From Chryseobacterium ureilyticum (GTDB taxonomy: Bacteria > Bacteroidota > Bacteroidia > Flavobacteriales > Weeksellaceae), in contig NZ_FTOL01000004.1 in NCBI RefSeq assembly GCF_900156735.1, positions 310,001 to 374,000 of the forward strand: a DNA stretch of 64,000 nt, given 5' to 3'. Below are positions 45,377 through 54,516 of the stretch, in pieces. The notes below the pieces were generated by a model. That model worked only from the letters and a program-made list of their open reading frames with translations. It ran no database searches and was not told the DNA's origin. Position 1 is the stretch's first letter, and every line of letters starts with the position of its first letter. Both the position numbers and the translations under genes were made by a program.

Positions 45377-46141
45377 TTAAAACTTCGCTGAAATAAATGT
45401 TCTTTTAAACGGATAAAAGACAGGTGATTCAAGGAAGATATTTTGTAATTCGTGTTTATAATCGTTTTTAAATTGTTCTTTTAAATCCTCAGGAAGCTTC
45501 TCTATGTAAGGAAGCATTGCTGTTCCGGACGCCCAAGTAAATACAGCTTCTGCATCTTCAAGAACATGAGGAAATACTTTCTCATAAACGGTAATTTCCC
45601 TTCCTTTATTGTCAAATAATATTCTGGCGTACTCTTCTATCGTTAAAACAGTATATTCTCTTTCCCAAGAATTATAAGCTGTCTTATAAGGTTCAGTTCC
45701 TGCAATCTTTCTAAGAAGCTGATGCACTACATACTCATGATTAGATGGAATTTGCACTGCAAGCTGTCCATCTTCTTTGATCTTACTGATGATTCTTGGA
45801 AAAAGTTCTTTATGATTACGGCACCATTGAATTGCCGCATTAGAAATAATCAGATCATAAGTATCACCAAGATGAAGTTGTTCTTCAATACTTCTTTTTT
45901 CAAAGGTAAGTCTGCTTGTCCCAAACTGAGCTGCTTTTTCAAGCATTTCTTCCGAAGAATCTATTCCCAGCACCTTGGAATCTTCCAGATAGTCTAAAAG
46001 TTTAGAGGTTAGTTCTCCTGTTCCGCACCCAAGATCTATAACGGATATTCCCGTTCTTGATTCAACAAGTTTTAATAAATCAAAGAAAGGAGCAGAACGT
46101 TCTTCTTTAAACTGATCATATACTTCCGGATTCCAAGCCAT
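45377..46141 (-). CDS. SAM-dependent methyltransferase, trans-aconitate methyltransferase-like
   Basis: The 254-residue class I methyltransferase has the SAM-binding motif VIDLGCGTGELTSKLL near residue 35 and an N-terminal WNPEVYDQFKEERSAPFFDLL that resembles trans-aconitate 2-methyltransferase. In this operon it may act on something other than aconitate. It lies 12 bases after galE and 12 bases before the nucleotidyltransferase, so it is cotranscribed. Confidence 0.82.
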   Translation of the reverse strand: MAWNPEVYDQFKEERSAPFFDLLKLVESRTGISVIDLGCGTGELTSKLLDYLEDSKVLGIDSSEEMLEKAAQFGTSRLTFEKRSIEEQLHLGDTYDLIISNAAIQWCRNHKELFPRIISKIKEDGQLAVQIPSNHEYVVHQLLRKIAGTEPYKTAYNSWEREYTVLTIEEYARILFDNKGREITVYEKVFPHVLEDAEAVFTWASGTAMLPYIEKLPEDLKEQFKNDYKHELQNIFLESPVFYPFKRTFISAKF

Positions 46142-46153
46142 ACTATGTTATTT

Positions 46154-47176
46154 TTATGAGTTTCTGGATTCTAAATATTTTTGCCATTCCCAAACAGTTC
46201 TCAAGGATTCTTCAAGAGAAGTTTCAGATTTCCAATTGAGTTCTTTTTCTGCTTTAGAAGGATCTGCATAAGCAATTGTAATATCCCCCTCTCTTCTGTC
46301 ACAAATCTGATAAGAAACTTCTACTCCATTTGCTTTTTCAAATGCTTTCACAACTTCCAAAACAGAAGATCCTCTGCCTGTTCCCAAATTATAGGTATCA
46401 ATCAAAGCTTCGTTAGATTCGTTATTTATCAATTTTTTCAAAGCTGCAACGTGAGCTTTTGCAAGATCAACAACATAAATATAATCACGAACCGCTGTTC
46501 CATCTTCTGTCGGATAATCATTCCCCCAAATACTTAGTTTTTCACGAATTCCGGCAGCTGTCTGCATAACATAAGGAACTAAGTTATTAGGAATACCAAT
46601 TGGTAACTCTCCAAGCTTAGCAGATGGATGAGCTCCGATCGGGTTGAAATATCTTAACAGGGAAATTTTTCTGTTATAAGCCTTCGCAAAATCAATAAGA
46701 ATTTCTTCACCCATTTGTTTTGTCTTACCATAAACACTTTCAGGCATTTTCAGTGGTGTATTTTCATCAATAGGCATTACATCCGCCTGACCATATACTG
46801 TACATGATGAGCTGAAAATAAAATTAGAAATTCCTCTTTCTTTAAACTCCTGAAGGATGTTGATCAAAGAAAACAAATTATTTTCATAATATTCTATAGG
46901 TTTCACCTGGCTTTCCCCCACTGCTTTGAATGCTGCAAAATTAATACAGCCATCAATCTGATGAGCATCAAAAACCTGATTAAGTAATTCCTTACGCTTT
47001 AAATCAAAAGGATAAAAAACAGGCTTTTTGCCTGTAATTTCCTCAATATTTTTTAAAATAAACCTCTCCGAATTGGATAAATCATCTACAATAACAACTT
47101 CAAAGTCATTATTAAGAAGTTCTACAACAGTGTGAGAACCAATATATCCAAGTCCTCCGGTAACAAGTATTGCCAT
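46154..47176 (-). CDS. galE: UDP-glucose 4-epimerase
   Basis: The 340-residue short-chain dehydrogenase-type epimerase interconverts UDP-glucose and UDP-galactose. Evidence is the NAD-binding GGLGYIGSHTVV at the N-terminus, SSSCTVYG, the YGKTK catalytic motif (Tyr-x3-Lys) and LLRYFNPIGAHPSAKLGE. It lies eight bases after the small membrane protein gene and 12 before the methyltransferase. It supplies sugars for surface polysaccharide or galactose metabolism. Confidence 0.95.
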   Translation of the reverse strand: MAILVTGGLGYIGSHTVVELLNNDFEVVIVDDLSNSERFILKNIEEITGKKPVFYPFDLKRKELLNQVFDAHQIDGCINFAAFKAVGESQVKPIEYYENNLFSLINILQEFKERGISNFIFSSSCTVYGQADVMPIDENTPLKMPESVYGKTKQMGEEILIDFAKAYNRKISLLRYFNPIGAHPSAKLGELPIGIPNNLVPYVMQTAAGIREKLSIWGNDYPTEDGTAVRDYIYVVDLAKAHVAALKKLINNESNEALIDTYNLGTGRGSSVLEVVKAFEKANGVEVSYQICDRREGDITIAYADPSKAEKELNWKSETSLEESLRTVWEWQKYLESRNS

Positions 47177-47184
47177 TTTATTTT

Positions 47185-47634
47185 TTAATCTTCGTGTTTT
47201 CCAATATTTTCTATTTCAAGGTCAGCTATTCCTCTTTTATATCTATATCTCCTAATAATGATAAACCATAGTCCAAAAATAAACAAGTATATCCCTAATG
47301 ATAAAAGATAATCTGAATGAGGTGTACCATTTTTAGTTTTTTCGTTATAAACAGCAGCCTCAAATATACATACTAAAATATTTATATTAATTAAAACTAA
47401 TAGTATTGAATAGGTTAAAATCGCAAGTCTGTGTTTAGTTAATAAAAAGTATAACGAAACAACAGAAAATATTCCTACCAAAACAATAAATGTTAAAAAA
47501 AATATATCTTTAGAATCAATATAAGGGCTTATCAATATGGAATAGGAATAAGCAATATGATAGTATGATATTATGATATTGATCAGAACAGCTAGCCAAT
47601 ACACTAATCCATATTGAAAAACTTTCCTTTTCAT
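47185..47634 (-). CDS. Small four-helix membrane protein in a sugar operon
   Basis: The 149-residue protein has about four membrane helices and a charged tail (RYRYKRGIADLEIENIGKHED). The start overlaps the aminotransferase stop by one base, and galE follows after eight bases, so it is cotranscribed. The codons are more AT-rich than the neighbours and it has no recognised domain. It may be a recent acquisition or an auxiliary membrane component. Function unknown. Confidence 0.65.
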   Translation of the reverse strand: MKRKVFQYGLVYWLAVLINIIISYYHIAYSYSILISPYIDSKDIFFLTFIVLVGIFSVVSLYFLLTKHRLAILTYSILLVLININILVCIFEAAVYNEKTKNGTPHSDYLLSLGIYLFIFGLWFIIIRRYRYKRGIADLEIENIGKHED

Positions 47635-48758
47635 TATTTCATAAACTCAAGCACAGCATCTGTAATATACTTCAGCTGCTCTTCGTCTAATTCTGTATGC
47701 ATCGGTAAAGAGATTACCTGATCCAAAAGCTTATCTGTATTCACAAAATCTGCATCATTGCTTTCCTGAAAGTAAGCTTTTTGTTTTCTTAATGCTACCG
47801 GATAGTAGATCATAGCAGGAATTTCTTTTTCAGTAAGGAATTTCTGAAGTTCATTACGTTTTCCGTTCAGAATTCTTAAAGTATACTGGTGGAATACGTG
47901 AGTAGAGCTCTCTGATCTTTTTGGTGTTAAGATATTTTCATTTCCTGCAAAAGCCTCATCATAATAATCTGCGGCTTTTCTTCTCGCTTCGTTATAAGTA
48001 TCAAGGTGAGGTAGTTTTTTTCTTAGTACCGCTGCCTGAATACTATCCAAACGTGAATTTACTCCTACTTCATCATGATAATATCTTTCATACATCCCGT
48101 GATTTACAATTCCTCTTAAACGGTGAGCTAGTTCATCATTGTTAGTAAAAATAGCACCACCATCTCCGTAGCAACCAAGGTTTTTTGATGGGAAGAAAGA
48201 TGTCGTCCCTACAGTTGCCATTGTTCCGGCATATTTTGTAGTTCCGTCAGAGAATGTATATTCTGCACCTATTGCCTGTGCATTATCTTCAATCACATAT
48301 AAATTATGCTCTTCAGCAATTTTCAGAATCTCTTCCATATTCGCACATTGTCCGAATAAGTGTACAGGAATGATCGCTTTTGTTCTTGGTGTAATTGCTT
48401 TTCTCAAATCTTCCGTTGAAATAGTAAATGTGTCATAATCCACATCTACCAATACAGATTTTAATTTAAGTAAATGAATCACTTCTACCGTTGCAGCAAA
48501 AGTAAAATCTGCAGTAATTACCTCATCACCTTCTTTCAGATCCAACGCCATAAGGGCAATCTGTAATGCATCGGTTCCATTAGCACATGGAATCACGTGT
48601 TTTACATCTAAATAAGACTCCAATTCATTCTGGAAAGACTTCACTTCAGGACCGTTGATGAAAGCCGCGGAATCCATTACATTTAAAACTGCATTGTCTA
48701 CATCATTCTTTATTTTGTAATACTGACTTTGCAAGTCAACCATCTGAATTTTTTTCAT
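47634..48758 (-). CDS. DegT/DnrJ/EryC1/StrS-family aminotransferase
   Basis: The 374-residue PLP enzyme probably aminates a nucleotide-activated keto-sugar. Lys192 in SFFPSKNLGCYGDGGA is the PLP Schiff-base lysine; the DxxxAxG motif is EDNAQAIGA. It opens with KIQMVDLQSQY, typical of the family. It is the first gene of the operon and is followed by the small membrane protein with a one-base overlap. The sugar substrate is not known. Confidence 0.93.
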   Translation of the reverse strand: MKKIQMVDLQSQYYKIKNDVDNAVLNVMDSAAFINGPEVKSFQNELESYLDVKHVIPCANGTDALQIALMALDLKEGDEVITADFTFAATVEVIHLLKLKSVLVDVDYDTFTISTEDLRKAITPRTKAIIPVHLFGQCANMEEILKIAEEHNLYVIEDNAQAIGAEYTFSDGTTKYAGTMATVGTTSFFPSKNLGCYGDGGAIFTNNDELAHRLRGIVNHGMYERYYHDEVGVNSRLDSIQAAVLRKKLPHLDTYNEARRKAADYYDEAFAGNENILTPKRSESSTHVFHQYTLRILNGKRNELQKFLTEKEIPAMIYYPVALRKQKAYFQESNDADFVNTDKLLDQVISLPMHTELDEEQLKYITDAVLEFMK

Positions 48759-48790
48759 AAATAAATATTTTAAATATTTCTGTAAAAATA

Positions 48791-48806
48791 AGGATTTTAA
48801 AATCCT
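48791..48806. promoter_or_regulatory. Perfect 16-base palindrome between divergent genes
   Basis: AGGATTTTAAAATCCT is fully self-complementary and lies in the 96-base gap between the DegT operon and the subtilase gene, 33 bases from the first start and 49 from the second. It may be an operator or a coincidence of AT-rich sequence. Confidence 0.4.
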
Positions 48807-48854
48807 ATCAAAAATTTTATTGATTTAGTTTTTATCTTTATACAAAATAATTTT

Positions 48855-50462
48855 ATGAAAAAAACTTTATTCTTTTGTTTCCTAGCAGGTTATTTTTATT
48901 GTTCTGCACAGAATCAGCTTTTTTTTGTTCATTTTAAAGACAAACCCAATAAGGCTGCCTTTTTTGCTAATCCACTCTCAGAGCTTTCTCAAAAGTCACT
49001 CAACAGACGTACGGCATTAGGAATATCCCTTAATGATCAGGATGCTCCCATAGAACAATCTTACATTCAGAATCTTCAGAATCTTGGCTTTACTGTCACT
49101 GATTATTCCAAATGGCTGAATGGAGCTGCAGTAAATGCTACCCCTTCTCAAATAGCTGTTTTACAAGCACAGCCGTTTGTACTCTCTGTAGAGAATTTTG
49201 CCAAAAACAATTCACCCGGAACAAAAATAAAACCTGTTGATAAATGGAAGACAAATACAGGCTCCAACAATAAAATTCTTACGAATTTTGACTATGGTGT
49301 AGGCACACCACAAATTGATCAGGTTAATATAAAGCCTCTTCACCTCGCAGGATATACAGGAACCGGAATTTCAATCGCTGTTATTGATAATGGATTTCCA
49401 ACAGTAGATACAGGGAATGCTTTTTTAAGATTAAGAACGAACAATAAAATAAAAGCCGGTTATGATTTTGTCACCAAAACTACAGATATTTACAACCCTT
49501 CTCTACATGCTCATGGTACCGTAGTTTTAGGAGCAATCGGCGGTTATCTTGAAAATACTTTTGTAGGATCTGCACCGGATGCTGATTTTTATTTGTACCG
49601 CAGTGAAAACTTTGACTCAGAAATTCCTGAGGAGGAAATATACTGGATTGAAGCCGCTGAAGAAGCAGACAGAAAAGGTGTAGACATCATCACAACTTCC
49701 CTCGGATACAATGTTTTCGATAATCCACAGTATAATTATACCTATGCTGATATGAACGGAAGCACCTCCTTCATTACCAGAGGAGCAGGAATAGCTGCTG
49801 AAAAAGGAATTTTCGTTCTTGCCGCTGCCGGAAATTCCGGTGATAAAACATGGCATTACCTTTTGACACCCGCGGACAATGATAAAGTTTTTTCTATCGG
49901 AGGTGTGGATTCTGCAGGAAACTCTTCTGTATTTTCTTCTTTCGGACCTAATTCTCTGGGTGTAATAAAGCCTGATGGAAGTGCGCAAGGAACTGCTACA
50001 GTAACCGTTTTGGGTGACAACACATTTGTTACCAACGGGACTTCTCTTGCCACACCTATTGCTGCCGGAGGTGTCGCATGTCTTATTCAGGCATTTCCGA
50101 CTATGAATCGTGACCAAATGAGAACAAGATTGAGACAGACAGCATCACTTTACCCCAATCATACAGATCAGATGGGATTTGGTATTCTTAATTTCGGAAG
50201 TCTTTACAACAATGTTCTGAACACTTCTGAAACAGTAAAAAAACAAAAGTTCGTTCTGTTTCCGAATCCTGTTAAAAATATCCTGAATATAGCATCGGAA
50301 CAAGAGATTGAAACTACAGAGATCTATGATAGTCTGGGAAGGTTGATAAGAAAAGAGAATCACCAAAAATCAATAAAGGTGAATGATTTTGCAAAAGGTG
50401 TTTATTATCTTAAAATTAAGTCTAGAGATCAGGTTTATTATGAAAAGTTTATAAAGGAGTAA
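48855..50462 (+). CDS. Subtilisin-like serine peptidase with T9SS sorting domain
   Basis: The 535-residue peptidase has a signal peptide (ending YCSAQ), a pro-region to about 120, and the S8 triad Asp178 (AVIDNGFP), His220 (HAHGTVV) and Ser397 (NGTSLATPIAAGG). Residues about 465-535 form a type A T9SS sorting domain (KFVLFPNPVKNILNIA ... KGVYYLKIK). It is probably secreted to or displayed on the cell surface. A near-consensus box (TATCTTTA) lies shortly upstream at 48832-48839. Confidence 0.93.
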   Translation: MKKTLFFCFLAGYFYCSAQNQLFFVHFKDKPNKAAFFANPLSELSQKSLNRRTALGISLNDQDAPIEQSYIQNLQNLGFTVTDYSKWLNGAAVNATPSQIAVLQAQPFVLSVENFAKNNSPGTKIKPVDKWKTNTGSNNKILTNFDYGVGTPQIDQVNIKPLHLAGYTGTGISIAVIDNGFPTVDTGNAFLRLRTNNKIKAGYDFVTKTTDIYNPSLHAHGTVVLGAIGGYLENTFVGSAPDADFYLYRSENFDSEIPEEEIYWIEAAEEADRKGVDIITTSLGYNVFDNPQYNYTYADMNGSTSFITRGAGIAAEKGIFVLAAAGNSGDKTWHYLLTPADNDKVFSIGGVDSAGNSSVFSSFGPNSLGVIKPDGSAQGTATVTVLGDNTFVTNGTSLATPIAAGGVACLIQAFPTMNRDQMRTRLRQTASLYPNHTDQMGFGILNFGSLYNNVLNTSETVKKQKFVLFPNPVKNILNIASEQEIETTEIYDSLGRLIRKENHQKSIKVNDFAKGVYYLKIKSRDQVYYEKFIKE

Positions 50463-50481
50463 TTAATTTGTATTTCAAATA

Positions 50482-50507
50482 AAAAACGGGCTTGAAAGCC
50501 CGTTTTT
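50482..50507. terminator. Bidirectional terminator between subtilase and ppc
   Basis: Arms 50482-50492 and 50497-50507 (AAAAACGGGCT) around a four-base loop, with a T run on one side and an A run on the other. Confidence 0.85.
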
Positions 50508-50526
50508 ATATTATATTTATTCAGCA

Positions 50527-53061
50527 TTAAGCAGAGTTCCTGCTTGCATTAATATTTCCGAACAGCGATCTCGTCACCAGCTTTTCATAAGCTTCTTTGT
50601 TTCCTTCTCCTTTCTGGATTTTCATTAAAGCATATTGCTGAATGCTCAATAAAGGAAGTACAATTTTCTCTCGGATCTTTACCGATTTTCTTGATAGCGG
50701 ATCTTCTTCCTGAAGCATTTTGAAGCTGGTAAGCTCCAGCATAATATCTTTCGAAAGTTCATATTCCTCAAAAAGAACATTCCAGAATGCTCCGAATTTT
50801 GGGTTGTTTTTAATATAATACGTTAAAGGGAAATATGATTTATTCATACTCATCATAGAATTCAATACCAATGTTTTAAAGAAATCCGAACCTTTATAAA
50901 GCTCTCTCACTTCTTCAAATCTTCCCTGTTCTTTCATTTTTTGCATAGCATATCCAAAGCCAAAGAATCCAGGTACATTTTGCTTTAGCTGTGACCATGA
51001 ACCTACAAATGGAATTGCTCTTAAGTCTTCAAACTTCAGCTCACTTCCGTTTCCTCTTTTGGATGGACGGCTACCAATATTGGTTTTTCCGTAATATTCC
51101 AGCGTACTCATTTCCTGAAGATAAGGTACAAACATTGGGTGTGCTTTCAGGTCTGAATATTTCTTATAACTGATATTCGCCAACTCAATGATCAATGCTC
51201 TTTCTTTTTCGGTAAGCTCTTTTTTAGCATTCTTGAATACATCGTTTTCTACTCCGGCAGTTAAAAGCTGTTCAAAATTATATTTTGCCTGCTCTTTATT
51301 CCCGAAAATACTTGTTATCGTCTGTCCTTGAATAGTCAGTTCAATTTTATTATTGGCAATCGTTTTTCCTTGAGATGCATAGAAATCGTGGGTTTTCCCA
51401 CCTCCTCTTGCCGGTGGTCCTCCTCTACCGTCAAAGAATACTACTTTTATGTTATTCTGCTCAGACAGTTTTGTTAAAACTTCTTTGGCTTTATAAATTT
51501 CCCAATTCGCTTTCAGGTATCCTCCATCTTTAGTTCCATCAGAGAATCCAAGCATGATTGTTTGCTGGTTTCCTCTTCTTTCAAGATGCTTTTTGTATAC
51601 AGGATTCTGGTAAAGCTCATTCATCACATTTTCTGCATTATCAAGACCTTCCATTGTTTCAAAAAGCGGAACGATATCCATATTGATCTCTTCATCCTGA
51701 TATCCGCAGATTTTAAAGAAAGCATAGACGTTCATAACATCTTTTACAGCATCGGAATTGGAAATAATATAACGGTTCATTCCTCTTAAACCATTCACAT
51801 TTTGAATTTCGGTAATCTGGGAAACCGTCAGTAAGGTATCTTTTACAATATCTTCGAAGTCATTCGCCTGTACAGTTTCTGAAATTTGAATAAGCTTATT
51901 GAATTTCTTTTCATAATCTGCTTCTTCATTTCCATACACTTTTGCAAAAACCTCATCGATAACCTTTTGGTGAATTCTGCTGTCCTGACGAACATCTAAT
52001 GTCGCAAAGTGAGTTCCAAAGATTTTTACACGATCTCTGAAGTTCACTAACAGATCCAGGAATAAAGAATTGTGTTCATTGATCAGTATTTTCTCTGCTT
52101 CATCAGTCTTTTTCAGAATATCTTCTGCCGTAATGCTTTTTCCATCAAAAATAGCAGCGTACAATTCCTCACTCAGCTGTGTTAATACTTCAGAAACACC
52201 TCTGAAGCTTAATCTTCTTCTGATAAATTTCAAATGGCTGTAATATGATTTCAGAATAGCAGAACGTAGTTCTTCAGCGACTCTTTTTGTGACATCAGCC
52301 GTTACAAAAGGATTTCCGTCTCTATCTCCTCCGGGCCAGAAACCAAGTTGAATAATATCTTCATGCAGATGGAAATGTTCGTTTCCAAATGTCTTTTTAA
52401 TTTTTGTAAACAGCTCTCCGATAGTATCGTAATACACGTATCTCAGATAAGAAATAATACTCAGTGCTTCATCAATCGGGGTTGGTTTTTCTTTATTTAC
52501 AAAAGGTGTTTTCCCCAGCTGCTGTAAAAGTGTATCGATCTGCGTCACGGAATCACTGGTAATTGCCCCTCTCAAATCCTGAATAATTCTCTGTACCGAA
52601 CTTGGATAAAACTGTGTCGGGTGTGCGGTAAACACTACTTTCACACTGAAATCTTTTAGTTTTTCACGAACTTTCTCAATTTTATGATCCTGGTATGAGC
52701 GTTCAAAGAGATTGGTAACTGTTCCACTGTCACTTTCAGAATGCAGGTTAGGAAATGCTGCATCCTCAATACTATCAAACAATACCACTTGTCTTTCTAT
52801 ATACTGAATGATCTTAAAAAGCAACTCAAGTTTTTGCTCTTCATTTTGAAGATCTGTATGATTTTTAAAAAATTCTTCAATAATTTCCTCAGGTGTTTTT
52901 CCTGCTTCATAGCCGATTCTGCTTTCTTCGTAAAGAAAAGGGAGTAACATCCCGATATTAGTCATTTTATCATAAGGCAGGCTCATAAATAATGAATTGT
53001 AGATCTGGAATTTATTCTCCACGATCTGCCTGAATTTTTCTGTGCGTTGGTCGTGTCTCAT
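50527..53061 (-). CDS. ppc: Phosphoenolpyruvate carboxylase
   Basis: The enzyme adds bicarbonate to phosphoenolpyruvate to form oxaloacetate, replenishing the TCA cycle. Motifs are TAHPTQFYPSSVQR with the catalytic His, GFWPGGDRDGNPFVT, GFSDGTKDGGYLKANW and FFDGRGGPPARGGGKTHDF. The frame is open to 53103 (858 codons), but the ATG at 53061 gives an 844-residue protein beginning MRHDQRTEKFR and follows a perfect -7 box after five bases, so this start is preferred. Both are well below the usual ~900-residue length, mainly in loops. Confidence 0.93.
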   Translation of the reverse strand: MRHDQRTEKFRQIVENKFQIYNSLFMSLPYDKMTNIGMLLPFLYEESRIGYEAGKTPEEIIEEFFKNHTDLQNEEQKLELLFKIIQYIERQVVLFDSIEDAAFPNLHSESDSGTVTNLFERSYQDHKIEKVREKLKDFSVKVVFTAHPTQFYPSSVQRIIQDLRGAITSDSVTQIDTLLQQLGKTPFVNKEKPTPIDEALSIISYLRYVYYDTIGELFTKIKKTFGNEHFHLHEDIIQLGFWPGGDRDGNPFVTADVTKRVAEELRSAILKSYYSHLKFIRRRLSFRGVSEVLTQLSEELYAAIFDGKSITAEDILKKTDEAEKILINEHNSLFLDLLVNFRDRVKIFGTHFATLDVRQDSRIHQKVIDEVFAKVYGNEEADYEKKFNKLIQISETVQANDFEDIVKDTLLTVSQITEIQNVNGLRGMNRYIISNSDAVKDVMNVYAFFKICGYQDEEINMDIVPLFETMEGLDNAENVMNELYQNPVYKKHLERRGNQQTIMLGFSDGTKDGGYLKANWEIYKAKEVLTKLSEQNNIKVVFFDGRGGPPARGGGKTHDFYASQGKTIANNKIELTIQGQTITSIFGNKEQAKYNFEQLLTAGVENDVFKNAKKELTEKERALIIELANISYKKYSDLKAHPMFVPYLQEMSTLEYYGKTNIGSRPSKRGNGSELKFEDLRAIPFVGSWSQLKQNVPGFFGFGYAMQKMKEQGRFEEVRELYKGSDFFKTLVLNSMMSMNKSYFPLTYYIKNNPKFGAFWNVLFEEYELSKDIMLELTSFKMLQEEDPLSRKSVKIREKIVLPLLSIQQYALMKIQKGEGNKEAYEKLVTRSLFGNINASRNSA

Positions 53062-53066
53062 AATAA

Positions 53067-53074
53067 CAAATGTA
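53067..53074 (-). promoter_or_regulatory. -7 promoter box at the ppc start
   Basis: TACATTTG on the minus strand, a perfect TAnnTTTG, five bases before the ATG at 53061. If real, the longer reading from 53103 is excluded and the mRNA is leaderless or nearly so. Confidence 0.5.
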
Positions 53075-53168
53075 AGTGATTTTGGAATTAGTTTGATTGA
53101 CAAATGACAAAAAAATGAAAGATAATTTCATCCTTTTTGACTTGGTTTATCTTCAATAAAACATTTCG

Positions 53169-53176
53169 TAACTTTG
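53169..53176 (+). promoter_or_regulatory. -7 promoter box for the Crp/Fnr gene
   Basis: TAACTTTG, a perfect TAnnTTTG, 74 bases before the ATG at 53251. Confidence 0.55.
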
Positions 53177-53250
53177 ATCTTTCAATGGATTCTTAAATAT
53201 AAGCATATCACAGTCTGAAGTTATATTAAGAATTATTCAAATCTCTTTCT

Positions 53251-53817
53251 ATGGGCTATATCAGAGAATATTACGAGCAAATTATCAAACTCCAGGAATC
53301 GGAATGGGAATTTATTGCAGGATATTTCCGTCGAAAAACGTATTCGAAAAACGAGATCATTACTCAACAGGGCAATACGGAAAACTATCTTTCGTTCATA
53401 GAATCCGGGCTGGTAAGATTTTATATTCCTGATGATGAGCATGGGTATACTTTCAGCTTTAGTTTTGAAAAGGAATTTACCTGCGCTTATGATTCTTTTT
53501 TAACCCAAACACCGTCTGAATACGAAATGCAGGCGCTCACAGAAACTGTTGTATGGCAGATTTCTTATGATGATCTGCAAAAAATTTACAGTCAGACAAA
53601 TGTGGGAAATCATTTGGGACGTTTTGCATCAGAAAAACTGTTTTTAGCGAAAAGCAAAAGAGAACTTTCATTACTTAAGCTTACTGCGAAAGAGAGATAT
53701 CTTAGATTATTCACCGAGCAGCCCGAGCTTTTACAGCGTGTTCCACTAAAATATATTGCATCCTATATTGGAATTACTCCGCAGGCATTAAGCAGAATCC
53801 GCAGGCAGATTAATTAA
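53251..53817 (+). CDS. Crp/Fnr-family transcriptional regulator
   Basis: The 188-residue protein has a cyclic-nucleotide-binding-type beta roll (about 15-120, with ITQQGNTENYLSFIESGLVRFY) and a short C-terminal helix-turn-helix (PLKYIASYIGITPQALSRIRRQ). It lacks Fnr cysteines and the typical cAMP-binding arginine cannot be identified with certainty, so the ligand is unknown. It is divergent from ppc (190 bases) and precedes def by 55 bases. Confidence 0.88.
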   Translation: MGYIREYYEQIIKLQESEWEFIAGYFRRKTYSKNEIITQQGNTENYLSFIESGLVRFYIPDDEHGYTFSFSFEKEFTCAYDSFLTQTPSEYEMQALTETVVWQISYDDLQKIYSQTNVGNHLGRFASEKLFLAKSKRELSLLKLTAKERYLRLFTEQPELLQRVPLKYIASYIGITPQALSRIRRQIN

Positions 53818-53872
53818 CATAGGTTCATTGTATATCTTTCCTGTTCTACTGAACTTTGCCGAAAATATTTCA

Positions 53873-54454
53873 ATGAACTTACCAATTGTAGCATACGGAA
53901 ATCGTATTTTGAAACAGAAATGCATCGAAGTACATCAAAACAGCCCTGAAATCCAAAAACTCATAGAAGATATGTGGGAAACGATGGAAAATTCTAATGG
54001 CTGTGGACTTTCTTCTTCTCAAATTGGGAAACCTTTACAGCTTTTTGTGGTTGATAGTGAAATCATCTACGAAAACTTTACTATTGAAGATCAGATTCTC
54101 AACTTTGAAAAAAATGACAAAGGAATTAAGGAAACCTTTATCAATGCAAAAATCATTAATACTTCCGGGGAAACATGGGAAGATTATGAAGGCTGTTTAA
54201 GCATTCCTGGTTTGTCACAGAAAGTAAAAAGACCTTGGGAAATAACGATTGAATACTTCGATACAGATTTTATAAAACAAACAAAAACATTTACAGGTTT
54301 AACAGCGAGAATTATTCAACATGAATACGATCACACATTGGGAATTTTATATATTGATCATTTAAAATCTTTGACAAGAAAATTAATAGAATCAAGACTG
54401 AAGAAGATTATTAATGGAAATATTTCCACTGGTTATCCTATGAAGTTTTTATAG
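53873..54454 (+). CDS. def: Peptide deformylase
   Basis: The 193-residue metalloenzyme removes the formyl group from new proteins. The three motifs are GCGLSSSQIG (residues 43-52), EGCLSIPG with metal Cys108, and QHEYDHTLG with HEYDH at 150-154. In the first motif Ser-Ser replaces the usual Ala-Ala (GxGLAAxQ), and the EGCLS motif is standard. The frame runs back to a TTG at 53828 but the ATG at 53873 gives the family N-terminus (MNLPIVAYGNRILK). Flavobacteria often encode a second deformylase; this one is not next to fmt or a 16S methyltransferase gene. Confidence 0.93.
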   Translation: MNLPIVAYGNRILKQKCIEVHQNSPEIQKLIEDMWETMENSNGCGLSSSQIGKPLQLFVVDSEIIYENFTIEDQILNFEKNDKGIKETFINAKIINTSGETWEDYEGCLSIPGLSQKVKRPWEITIEYFDTDFIKQTKTFTGLTARIIQHEYDHTLGILYIDHLKSLTRKLIESRLKKIINGNISTGYPMKFL

Positions 54455-54490
54455 GACATTTCCCTCATAAAAAATCATCGTAAATTTTCG

Positions 54491-54498
54491 TAAATTTG
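54491..54498 (+). promoter_or_regulatory. -7 promoter box for the 201-residue secreted protein
   Basis: TAAATTTG, a perfect TAnnTTTG, 18 bases before the ATG at 54517. A TTG at 54496 inside this box is therefore not the start. Confidence 0.6.
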
Positions 54499-54516
54499 GC
54501 GGAAAGCACTTTCTTT

